The notes beneath the pieces are model-generated. The model saw only the letters and a list, made by a program, of their open reading frames with translations. It did not search any database and was not told the origin of the DNA. From contig FR886170.1 of the NCBI GenBank assembly GCA_000436475.1, forward strand, positions 29,261 through 59,861: a DNA stretch of 30,601 nt. The letters run 5' to 3'. Of this stretch, positions 8,705-16,228 are shown piece after piece. Numbering within the stretch: position 1 is the first letter of the stretch; the number at the start of each line of letters is the position of its first letter. The position numbers and the translations under genes were made by a program. Source of the DNA: Eubacterium sp. CAG:248. Its GTDB lineage: Bacteria > Bacillota > Clostridia > Lachnospirales > Lachnospiraceae.

Positions 8705-9527
8705 TTGCTGCATTCTCCATATCTAATATATATCTTTTTATTATATCGGCCACTCCTGCATCATCATTAGAAGGTGCAATATAGTCTGCATATTTTTTTA
8801 CCTCAGGATATGCATTTTCCATAACAGCTGATAAGCCCGCTATCTTTAACATCGGTATATCGTTCATGCCATCTCCACATGCTATAAGCTCAGCTTCTGT
8901 TATATCAAGCTTTGCAAGCAGCTCCTTCAGCGAATTATCCTTAGCCACACCATATGGAACAACTTCAAGAAAATAATCCTCTGAATAGAAGGCATCTATC
9001 ACTCCATGATATTTTGAAAGCAATGCCTCCTGTACCGGAATAAGCTTCTCGTGTTTTCCAACTACTAGAAACTTAGATACAGGATAGTTTACATAAGCCT
9101 TCAGGTTATCTGTTTTTATGATTGCAGCGGCATTACAGAATGCTTCCTTTAAAACATATTCGTCTGTATCACTCTCTGATACAATCTTTCCATCTGAATA
9201 AGTTAATGCATATACGTCGTTAGCTTTCGCAAAATCACATATATCATCTATACACTCTTTTGGCAGTTGATGGCTTACTATAGTCTCTCCTGTCACACAG
9301 TCCACTATCTTTCCACCATTATATGCAAGTATATATCCTCCTTTATCAGAAAGCTTTAATTCATCTGCTATAGGTGTTATCCCAAAAAGCGGTCTTCCAG
9401 ATGCAAGTATAACCTTTACACCAATATCTATCGCTTTATCTACTGCTTCTATATTCTTAGCAGGTAATTTTTTATTATGATCTGTAAGTGTTCCATCAAG
9501 ATCAAGTGCTATTGCTTTGTACTTCAT
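8697..9527 (-). CDS. Cof-type HAD-superfamily phosphatase
   Basis: A cytoplasmic HAD hydrolase of the Cof/type IIB group, which removes phosphate from sugar phosphates or related small molecules. Motif I is DLDGTLTD with catalytic Asp9 and Asp11, motif II is ILASGR (Ser43), and motif IV is GDGMND near residue 218. The C2-type cap lies between motifs II and III. The length of 276 residues is typical. GGAG lies 5 bases before the ATG. Its end overlaps the CpsC-like gene by 8 bases, an unusual partner; a role in sugar-phosphate supply for the envelope is inference only. The S8 protease ends 82 bases upstream. Confidence 0.9.
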   Translation of the reverse strand: MKYKAIALDLDGTLTDHNKKLPAKNIEAVDKAIDIGVKVILASGRPLFGITPIADELKLSDKGGYILAYNGGKIVDCVTGETIVSHQLPKECIDDICDFAKANDVYALTYSDGKIVSESDTDEYVLKEAFCNAAAIIKTDNLKAYVNYPVSKFLVVGKHEKLIPVQEALLSKYHGVIDAFYSEDYFLEVVPYGVAKDNSLKELLAKLDITEAELIACGDGMNDIPMLKIAGLSAVMENAYPEVKKYADYIAPSNDDAGVADIIKRYILDMENAANG

Positions 9528-9609
9528 AACTTCTCCATCATACCGTCTTTATATTTTTACCAATAGAAACTTTAACATATAAATGTATGAATTACAACTT
9601 ATTAACTTA

Positions 9610-11343
9610 TTAATTAATTCTCATCTGGTCGAAAGCACCTGATATGTCAAGCATACCATAACCAGCTGTTACATTTGGATATTGCTCACTGTTCTGCCTT
9701 TTAGCGCCTCTTATCAGGTATGATTTAATCTCCGTATTCCCGATTACCTCCCTGTTTTTATTAGTCACACCCCAGCTTAAAAACAGTGCGGCCGCTCCTG
9801 CTGCATGTGCGGCTGCTATACTTGTTCCCGACATTCTTTTATAGCCTTTTACGCCTCCAACACCATATACATCGACACCCGGTGCCACTATATCTGGTTT
9901 TACCCTGTTATCAGCTGTATATCCCCTGCTGCTGTTTATATCACTTCCACCAGTATTATGATTATATGCTCCAACTGTTATTACCCTTGCAGCACAGGCT
10001 GGCTCTACTAATGTTATATCAACATCAGATTCAAGAAAATACGCATCTGAGGCACTAAGAAACCTAGGCGTTATCCACGCATTAAAATATCCTGGCAGGC
10101 TGGTAAGACTATAAATAAGTACTTTCCATACTCCCTCCGCAGGACTTTCAAATCTCATAAATATTATTTCCTGCCCTGCAACACTTTCTGTTATCTGATA
10201 ATCAACATATATTCTTGAATTCTCAAGTAAAAAGGCATATTCACTGCTCATCCCTATTCTTGCTGGTATACGGGGTATAATCTCGCCCGTTGGCGAGACT
10301 ATGGATACAGAAAGAACATCCAGGCTTTTTGCCCATATTTCTATAACAAAACCCTTTCCTCTTTTATCTACATTAATCTCCATAGTTTTGCTATCTGCTG
10401 CTATACCTGCATAACCACTAAAATGTGTTCTGCTTACAGCCTCATTTCCTGCTGGAACAACAACGCATGTATTCGTAAGTTTTGTATATGCATCAAAAAC
10501 ATCTGCAAGTGGTGTTGCTCCTGTTCTTGAACCAGAACCGCTCCCAACACCTGATATTATAACAAGCGGCTTATTTCTTCTCTGTGCATAATCCTTTAGA
10601 AATGTTGCTGCAAGCATTATATCGCTTTCCTGAAAAGCTGGCACATCATCTTTTATATAAAAATAATCCCTTAAATATCTTTTGGCACCTTTAAGCTTAA
10701 CACATACTATATCTGCCTCTGGTGCAACACCTATATAGCCGTCAGTATATGATGAAGCTGCTATCCCCGCCATAAAAGTACCATGTCCGTTAATATCCTG
10801 GCTTTTGACGTAGCTATATGGATCTTCTCCGGCTTCATAAGCCCGTATGGCAGTATTTATAGCAGCGGCTTCATACACTCTTCCATAGCTTACAAGACTT
10901 GAAGCCTCATATTCGACTGTCTGGTCCCATATAGCCAGTATTCTTGTATTGCCAGAGCTGTCCTTAAAGTTATTTCTTAAGTAATCTATTCCTGTATCAA
11001 TAAAGCCTATAATAACACCCTGGCCTCTTGCATTAAGAAAAGGCTGGCTTGTTATATTAACTGCACCAGTTTCTTCCATACTTGATATATCAGCACCTAA
11101 AACAGCCTGTCTGTCAGACAGCTCCATAAGTCCATATATCTTAGGTATTGTATAGTATCCTAAAGAGCTTATATTTAACTCCCTGTTTTCTGACAGCCTG
11201 CTATGCATTATAATCCACTGTTCATCAACCTGCTGGATGCATACATCAGGATTGTTTTCAAATATTTTACTGACTATCGGAATATTGACAACTATGTAAT
11301 CATAGATATCCTCATCCATAATCATCTTACTACACTCTGACAT
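9610..11343 (-). CDS. S8 subtilisin-family protease, Csp-like, no signal peptide
   Basis: This is a serine protease with an intact catalytic triad: Asp116 in GFIDTGID, His187 in NGHGTFMAG and Ser508 in MSGTSIAAAH, plus the oxyanion Asn in VVPAGNE. The long insert between His and Ser, including a jelly-roll-like region, and the lack of a signal peptide resemble the clostridial Csp group. There, CspB activates the germination hydrolase SleC and CspC is a pseudoprotease. Here all catalytic residues are present, so it is CspB-like in chemistry. The N-terminal ~100 residues look like a prodomain. Whether this organism sporulates is not shown here. The ATG at 11343 lacks a well-spaced free ribosome binding site, and ATG codons at residues 7 and 9 are alternatives. 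A hairpin lies just upstream (11352-11382). Confidence 0.9.
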   Translation of the reverse strand: MSECSKMIMDEDIYDYIVVNIPIVSKIFENNPDVCIQQVDEQWIIMHSRLSENRELNISSLGYYTIPKIYGLMELSDRQAVLGADISSMEETGAVNITSQPFLNARGQGVIIGFIDTGIDYLRNNFKDSSGNTRILAIWDQTVEYEASSLVSYGRVYEAAAINTAIRAYEAGEDPYSYVKSQDINGHGTFMAGIAASSYTDGYIGVAPEADIVCVKLKGAKRYLRDYFYIKDDVPAFQESDIMLAATFLKDYAQRRNKPLVIISGVGSGSGSRTGATPLADVFDAYTKLTNTCVVVPAGNEAVSRTHFSGYAGIAADSKTMEINVDKRGKGFVIEIWAKSLDVLSVSIVSPTGEIIPRIPARIGMSSEYAFLLENSRIYVDYQITESVAGQEIIFMRFESPAEGVWKVLIYSLTSLPGYFNAWITPRFLSASDAYFLESDVDITLVEPACAARVITVGAYNHNTGGSDINSSRGYTADNRVKPDIVAPGVDVYGVGGVKGYKRMSGTSIAAAHAAGAAALFLSWGVTNKNREVIGNTEIKSYLIRGAKRQNSEQYPNVTAGYGMLDISGAFDQMRIN

Positions 11344-11351
11344 ATAAAAAT

Positions 11352-11382
11352 AATGTCCTTAAAGATATTCTTCAAGGACATT
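11352..11382 (-). promoter_or_regulatory. Hairpin between clpX and the S8 protease
   Basis: Perfect 9-bp arms AATGTCCTT (11352-11360) and AAGGACATT (11374-11382) have a 13-base loop. On the minus strand it follows the clpX stop by 26 bases and is trailed by ATTTTTATATG, where the final ATG is the protease start. It could be the clpX terminator. Alternatively, since AAGGA in its 3' arm is the only nearby ribosome binding site, it could hide that site. Confidence 0.65.
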
Positions 11383-11408
11383 ATATGTTTAATAATAATA
11401 AGATATGA

Positions 11409-12806
11409 TTACATACCTGGAAGTGCTTCCTGTCCACGCATCATTATAACAGGTACACCCTTGTTGTTAATATAATCCTCTGTTATAAGCACAGAACCTA
11501 TATTATCATCCTTAGGTATCTCATACATTATATCCAGCATATACTCTTCAATGATTGAACGCAGGGCTCTTGCTCCTGTTTTCTTCTCCATCGCTTTCTT
11601 AGCGATAGCTGAAAGTGCGCTATCATCAAACTCAAGACTTACCTCATCAAGCTCAAGAAGCTTCTGATACTGCTTAAGTATGGCATTCTTAGGCTCTTTC
11701 ATAATCTTTACAAGCATATCCTCTGTAAGTCCATCAAGCGAGAATACGATAGGAAGTCTTCCTAAAAATTCTGGTATCATTCCAAACTCTCTTAAATCCT
11801 CTAACTCAACCTTTGATAATATGTTGCTGTCATTATCATACTTATCATTAAGGTCTGCATTAAAGCCTATGGATGACTGTTTATTAAGCCTTGCCTTTAT
11901 TATGCTTTCAAGCTCCGGAAAAGCTCCTCCACATATAAACAATATATTTCTTGTATTAACAGTAACCTGTGGAACCATGGCATTCTTGCTTGTTGCACCT
12001 ACTGGAACCTCCACATCACTTCCCTCTAAGAGCTTAAGCATTCCCTGCTGTACTGATTCTCCACTTACATCCCTGCTTCTTGTTTCCTTCTTCTTGGCTA
12101 TCTTATCGATCTCATCTATAAAGATGATGCCTCTTTCAGCCTTTTCAACGTCATTATCTGCCGCAGCTAGAAGCTTCGATACCACGCTTTCTATATCATC
12201 ACCTATATATCCTGCTTCTGTAAGAGAAGTAGCATCAGTAATAGCAAGTGGCACCTGAAGGAGTCTTGCAAGTGTCTTTACAAGATACGTCTTACCACTA
12301 CCTGTAGGTCCTATCATAAGCATGTTGGACTTTTCTATCTCTATGTCATCCATGGTATTTGTTGCTACACGCTTATAATGATTGTATACAGCAACTGACA
12401 TGACCTTCTTGGCATGCTCCTGTCCTATAACATACTCATCAAGCATACGCTTGATTTCATGTGGTGCAGGAAGCTTTTTAAGATCAAGCTTTTCTTCTTT
12501 CTTATCTTTATTATTTTCTTTGCTTTCCTCCTTCTTTTTCTTAACCTTCTGCTTATCTGACATATTATTTCCCATCATATTGAAACCACCAAACATCCCC
12601 ATGTTAGGCATGTTTGGGATTCCTTTCATAAGCTCGTTATAATCTATGTCGTTGTTGTTTATTGCATCAAAGGTCTTTTGCATGCAATCAGGGCAGACAT
12701 ATAATCCACCTGGCATGCTTATCATCTTGCCTGCTTTAGATTCTGTCCTTCTGCATACATAGCATACCTTTTCATATTCATCGTTATTATTATTATTATC
12801 ACTCAT
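11409..12806 (-). CDS. clpX: ClpX-type AAA+ unfoldase with extended linker
   Basis: ClpX unfolds tagged or damaged proteins and feeds them to ClpP. The 465-residue protein has the N-terminal C4 zinc finger (Cys15, 18, 38, 41), Walker A GPTGSGKT (166-173), pore loop GYIG (199-202), Walker B IIFIDEID (Asp231, Glu232) and an IGF loop (313-315) for ClpP docking. Between the zinc finger and the AAA+ module there is an unusual Met/Asn/Gly-rich stretch and a Lys/Glu-rich stretch (about 58-110), making it about 40 residues longer than standard ClpX. It lies 30 bases downstream of htrA, not next to tig-clpP, so it may be a second ClpX. GAGG precedes the ATG. Confidence 0.92.
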   Translation of the reverse strand: MSDNNNNNDEYEKVCYVCRRTESKAGKMISMPGGLYVCPDCMQKTFDAINNNDIDYNELMKGIPNMPNMGMFGGFNMMGNNMSDKQKVKKKKEESKENNKDKKEEKLDLKKLPAPHEIKRMLDEYVIGQEHAKKVMSVAVYNHYKRVATNTMDDIEIEKSNMLMIGPTGSGKTYLVKTLARLLQVPLAITDATSLTEAGYIGDDIESVVSKLLAAADNDVEKAERGIIFIDEIDKIAKKKETRSRDVSGESVQQGMLKLLEGSDVEVPVGATSKNAMVPQVTVNTRNILFICGGAFPELESIIKARLNKQSSIGFNADLNDKYDNDSNILSKVELEDLREFGMIPEFLGRLPIVFSLDGLTEDMLVKIMKEPKNAILKQYQKLLELDEVSLEFDDSALSAIAKKAMEKKTGARALRSIIEEYMLDIMYEIPKDDNIGSVLITEDYINNKGVPVIMMRGQEALPGM

Positions 12807-12836
12807 ATATTCCTCTATTCCGCATCAGAGGAGTTA

Positions 12837-14453
12837 TCAGCTTTTCTTACCTAATGTAACCTCTGTGCTCTTTAGTACATATTCACTACCCTCAAGATGA
12901 TAGTAATCAATCTTTACTTTTTCGCCAGCTGCATAATACTGCAGTGTTGACTGCAGACCTGACATAGTAGTTATAGTCTGGTCATCAAAGCCTACTATAA
13001 TATCATAAGCTGAAAGTCCTGCTTTCTCTGCTGCTGAACCTGATGCAACTGTTCTTATCATAATACCCTGTGGGTATCCATACATAGATGCATATGTGCT
13101 TGTAACATCTATTGCTGCGGCTCCAAGATATCCTGCATTATCTGATGATACCTTCTGTCTTGTCTGTTTGCTCATAAGTGAACTTATAAGATCCTTTACG
13201 TTTGATACTGGTATTGAATATGCCATGCCTTCGACACCATCACTTGATGTCTTGGCAAAATTAATTGCTATAACCTTACCACTTGCGTTAAGAAGTGCTC
13301 CACCACTGTTACCAGAATTAATAGCTGCATCTGTCATAATAAGACCTGAAAATGTTACATTGTTAACTGTGATAGATCTGTCTAATGCACTTATAATACC
13401 TGTTGTAACTGACTGTCCTTCACCAAGTGCGTTACCTATAGCAACAACCTGCTGACCTATTGTAATTGTATCAGAATCTGCAAGTTCTGCAATAGCTATT
13501 TTACTAAGTGTGTCAGAAGGTATATCTGATAAAGACACTGCAACTACTGCTATATCCTGATCAGATTTAGACCCCTTTACTGTTGCATTTACTGACTGAT
13601 TGTCTATAAATACACATTTAAGATTGGAAACTTTGTCAACAACATGCGCATTAGTTACCATAAGAAGCTCTGTATCATTCTTACCAACTATAATACCTGT
13701 TCCGCTTGTTGATGCCTCATACTGCTGCTGTCCACCCCAGTTAAATATTGAAGATGAACTGCTTGTCACTGATGTTGTACCATTGAGTGCAACCATGGCT
13801 GGAAGTGCCGCAGATGCTACACTTTCCACATTCATTGCTGATGTTGACAGATTGGTATCTCCTAAGGTATTTAACTGGTCTGTTGTAGTTCCTATATTAC
13901 TTGAAACAGTCGATATCGTATAGTTTCTGTTATCAGAACCACCAAGATACTTTTTCTCAAGCTTATAAGTTCCATACATAGCTGAACCGGCAACAACACC
14001 GAATATAGCTGCTGATAAAACTATGCTTAAAAACTTCTTAGGCCATGTAGTCTTTGTGGCACTATGTCCATCCAAAAACCGGTTATGCTTCTTCTGTTTC
14101 TTCTGATGCTCATCTGCTGTCTGGCTGTTGTTTGTACTATTACCAGCTACATATGAGTATCTGTAAGTTGACTGGCTATCTGTATCTGTGTTGTTTGCAT
14201 TATTTGTATTGCTGTATTGTGCATATCCAGTATTCTGATTAAATTCAGTATTCTGACTGTTTCCAGTATTCTGACTGTTTCCAGCACCTTGATTATATCC
14301 GTCTGTATTCTGGCTATAGCCTGAGTTCTGGTTATATCCTGTATTTTCGTTATTACCTGTATTTTCGTTATTGCCTGTATTTTCGTTATTGCCTGTACCC
14401 TGAGTATTATAAGAATTATTATTCTCATAATTGTTTTCTTCATTATTATACAT
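12837..14453 (-). CDS. htrA: HtrA/DegP-type membrane-anchored serine protease with PDZ domain
   Basis: A surface quality-control protease. A GTG at 14462 overlaps the ribosome binding site, so the ATG at 14453, eight bases after AGGAG, is chosen (538 residues). A cytoplasmic Asn/Gly/Thr/Gln-rich region (about 1-110) with six-residue repeats (NNENTG, then NSQNTG-like) and a basic stretch precede one membrane helix (about 140-162). The trypsin-like domain follows with His270 (TNAHVV), Asp300 (DQDIAVV) and Ser383 (NSGNSGGAL), then one PDZ domain from about 430 (GYLGAAAIDV...). The low-complexity part being on the cytoplasmic side is unusual. It heads a two-gene unit with clpX, and its upstream gap contains a palindrome and the HPr terminator. 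A CssRS-like stress control is possible but not shown. Confidence 0.93.
   Translation of the reverse strand: MYNNEENNYENNNSYNTQGTGNNENTGNNENTGNNENTGYNQNSGYSQNTDGYNQGAGNSQNTGNSQNTEFNQNTGYAQYSNTNNANNTDTDSQSTYRYSYVAGNSTNNSQTADEHQKKQKKHNRFLDGHSATKTTWPKKFLSIVLSAAIFGVVAGSAMYGTYKLEKKYLGGSDNRNYTISTVSSNIGTTTDQLNTLGDTNLSTSAMNVESVASAALPAMVALNGTTSVTSSSSSIFNWGGQQQYEASTSGTGIIVGKNDTELLMVTNAHVVDKVSNLKCVFIDNQSVNATVKGSKSDQDIAVVAVSLSDIPSDTLSKIAIAELADSDTITIGQQVVAIGNALGEGQSVTTGIISALDRSITVNNVTFSGLIMTDAAINSGNSGGALLNASGKVIAINFAKTSSDGVEGMAYSIPVSNVKDLISSLMSKQTRQKVSSDNAGYLGAAAIDVTSTYASMYGYPQGIMIRTVASGSAAEKAGLSAYDIIVGFDDQTITTMSGLQSTLQYYAAGEKVKIDYYHLEGSEYVLKSTEVTLGKKS
14228..14391 (-). repeat. 18-bp tandem repeats in the htrA N-terminal coding region
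   Basis: Two clusters share an 18-base period. Units at 14338-14355, 14356-14373 and 14374-14391 differ at one base and encode three NNENTG copies. Units at 14228-14245, 14246-14263 and 14264-14281 encode NQNT/SQNT-type copies; the last two are identical. Between them lie diverged units of Gly/Asn/Gln. Near identity at DNA level suggests recent expansion. Confidence 0.85.
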
Positions 14454-14474
14454 ATCCAACACTCCTTTTTGTAG

Positions 14475-14488
14475 TTTTCTATAGAAAA
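14475..14488. promoter_or_regulatory. Perfect palindrome upstream of htrA
   Basis: TTTTCTATAGAAAA is a 14-base perfect palindrome, 22 bases upstream of the htrA ATG and just before its AGGAG site. It lies in the only gap that can hold the htrA-clpX promoter, and could be an operator or a promoter element. The AT-rich setting makes chance a real alternative. Confidence 0.4.
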
Positions 14489-14515
14489 TGTGGTCATATA
14501 TATTTTACCTGTATA

Positions 14516-14577
14516 TGAAATATAAAATGAACACATTTCGTTTTCATACGTTTAGTATATTCACGAAATGTGTTCAT
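14516..14577 (-). terminator. Terminator after the HPr gene
   Basis: Perfect 14-bp arms ATGAACACATTTCG (14527-14540) and CGAAATGTGTTCAT (14564-14577) enclose an inner ATAC/GTAT pairing. On the minus strand the stem is followed by TTTTATATTT. It lies 38 bases after the HPr stop, ending the cdaA-cdaR-HPr transcript before htrA. Confidence 0.8.
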
Positions 14578-14614
14578 ATTGTGTTTTACTTGTTAAGAAA
14601 ATCTGAACTATCAT

Positions 14615-14881
14615 TTATTCTTTAAGTGATTCCTTAAAACTTTCTGATACAGCCTTAAGTGCTTCCTCTTCATCACTTCCATCGGCTGTAAGTGTTATCT
14701 CTTCACCACATTTGACACCTGATGCAAGTATTGAAATAACACTTTTTGCATTAGCTGTCTTACCCTCACCATACTTAAAAGATATATCAGACTTATACTT
14801 AACAGCTTCATTACACATTGCTCCGGCTGGGCGAAGATGTATTCCTAGCTGACTGGTTATTAAAATATTCTCACTTACCAT
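14615..14881 (-). CDS. ptsH: Phosphocarrier protein HPr
   Basis: HPr passes phosphate from enzyme I to PTS EIIA proteins and, in Firmicutes, acts in CcpA catabolite control when phosphorylated on a serine. An upstream ATG at 14893 overlaps the GAGG site. The ATG at 14881 gives 88 residues and puts the active histidine exactly at His15 (GIHLRPAG), supporting this start. The regulatory serine is Ser47 in AKSVISIL, one residue later than the usual Ser46. The position after the histidine is Leu where Ala is common. No enzyme I gene is nearby; it follows cdaR by 57 bases. A specialised HPr paralogue is possible. Confidence 0.9.
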   Translation of the reverse strand: MVSENILITSQLGIHLRPAGAMCNEAVKYKSDISFKYGEGKTANAKSVISILASGVKCGEEITLTADGSDEEEALKAVSESFKESLKE

Positions 14882-14938
14882 AACAATCCTCATTTCTATG
14901 CATATCTTTACGCATTTAATTAAACTTATATATGTGTA

Positions 14939-16228
14939 CTATCTTGTAGTTGTCTGTTGTGTCTGGCTGCTGCTATTGTCAACTGTTGTTTCCTGCTGTT
15001 TAGCAGACAACGTAAGCTTCACTGAGCTGCTTTCTAAAACACTGCAGCCATCTGGCACACTCACACTTACATCTACACTATGTGTTCCGGCTGATAGTCC
15101 AGCTGCATTAACATTGCATGTTATATCTGTAGCACTGATATTTTCTAATATCGTTCCTGTTCCGGATATTATAACATCTATACCTGTTCCTTCAATCACA
15201 GCATTATACCCTGATGATACGTTTTTAATCTCTATCGCATCTGATGATATGTGAACTGTCTTTGTTGAAGCTTTAGATATCTTTATAGTAACCTGCAGTC
15301 TTGAATCAGAAACTATCTTAACACCAGAAGGTACATAGTCTGTCAGCTTGAATGTATACGTCTTATCTTCGCTAAGCCCATCTACCGAAACGGCTGATGA
15401 AGGAATAGTTATATTATCTATCTTTGATAATGCCTCCTGCTGCCCGCTTATAACAACCGAGGTCTGGCTAAGACTTGTACCCGTTACAACACAATCCTGT
15501 AAAGGTGTTCCACTTGTTTTTACTACAACCGGTACAGTTTTTGTTCTTGCCATCTCTACTATCACATCTGCTGTTTCTGATGACATTTCAAGTTCCTCAT
15601 TTGCTATTATATTTCCATCTGAATCATACATATTAATGTCTGACTGTGTATTAACCGTTCCTTTGGCACCAGATACATCAACATCAACTCCGACTGAGGC
15701 AACCCCTTCAACTAAAGATGTTGGACCTGTCACTTTAATATATGTTGGTGATGTTGTTGTTGATGCAACGGCATATCCATTTGCCGGAGTGCCTGTTGTA
15801 TTAACATTCACAGCGTATGTGTTTGTATCCCTGTTTTCTATGCTTAACTTAAGAGCTGATGTTCTTGGAACAGCTTCAACGTTATTAAGCACCTGTCCAT
15901 CTTTGACCACCTGAACCTGTATATCTACATAATCTGTAAATGCAGTAACCTTACTTAAATCAGCTGTTGCAGCTATATCACTTGTCTTAAGATCTGTAAC
16001 CACACTTTTTGGTCCACTTACTGTAACAGATATCTTACCTCCATCAACAACCTCAAAGGTATAATTCTTTTCAGTAAGACTCTGTGTATTAACCAGCTGG
16101 ACTGTAATATTACTGAAAGTATAGCTGGTGTTTGGATCATATATATTAACAATGACCGTCCATAATATCACCGCAAATACTGCAGATACGATTTTCAGGC
16201 TGAGATTATTAAATATCTTCTCTTTCAT
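14939..16228 (-). CDS. cdaR: CdaR-type YbbR-repeat protein, regulator of CdaA
   Basis: CdaR is a membrane-anchored extracellular protein that binds CdaA and tunes c-di-AMP synthesis. The 429-residue protein has one N-terminal helix (about 8-30). About four YbbR-type beta repeats follow; clear starts include NITVQLVNTQSL, VNVNTTGTPANGYAV, VPVVVKTSGTPLQDCVV and TVHISSDAIEIKNVSSGYNA. It ends in a Ser/Thr/Gln-rich tail (about 412-429). A GGAGGGG-type site precedes the ATG. It overlaps the 3' end of cdaA by 20 bases, as in many Firmicutes. The gene after it is HPr rather than glmM. Confidence 0.9.
   Translation of the reverse strand: MKEKIFNNLSLKIVSAVFAVILWTVIVNIYDPNTSYTFSNITVQLVNTQSLTEKNYTFEVVDGGKISVTVSGPKSVVTDLKTSDIAATADLSKVTAFTDYVDIQVQVVKDGQVLNNVEAVPRTSALKLSIENRDTNTYAVNVNTTGTPANGYAVASTTTSPTYIKVTGPTSLVEGVASVGVDVDVSGAKGTVNTQSDINMYDSDGNIIANEELEMSSETADVIVEMARTKTVPVVVKTSGTPLQDCVVTGTSLSQTSVVISGQQEALSKIDNITIPSSAVSVDGLSEDKTYTFKLTDYVPSGVKIVSDSRLQVTIKISKASTKTVHISSDAIEIKNVSSGYNAVIEGTGIDVIISGTGTILENISATDITCNVNAAGLSAGTHSVDVSVSVPDGCSVLESSSVKLTLSAKQQETTVDNSSSQTQQTTTR

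Noticed and set aside
11680..12258. Plus-strand open frame of 192 codons opposite clpX
   Set aside because: It lies fully antisense to a clear ClpX, has no ribosome binding site and encodes Ser/Leu-rich sequence typical of an antisense shadow.
15348..15914. Plus-strand open frame of 188 codons opposite cdaR
   Set aside because: Antisense to CdaR, which has well-defined YbbR repeats; the composition (Val/Thr/Ser-rich) follows from the real gene.
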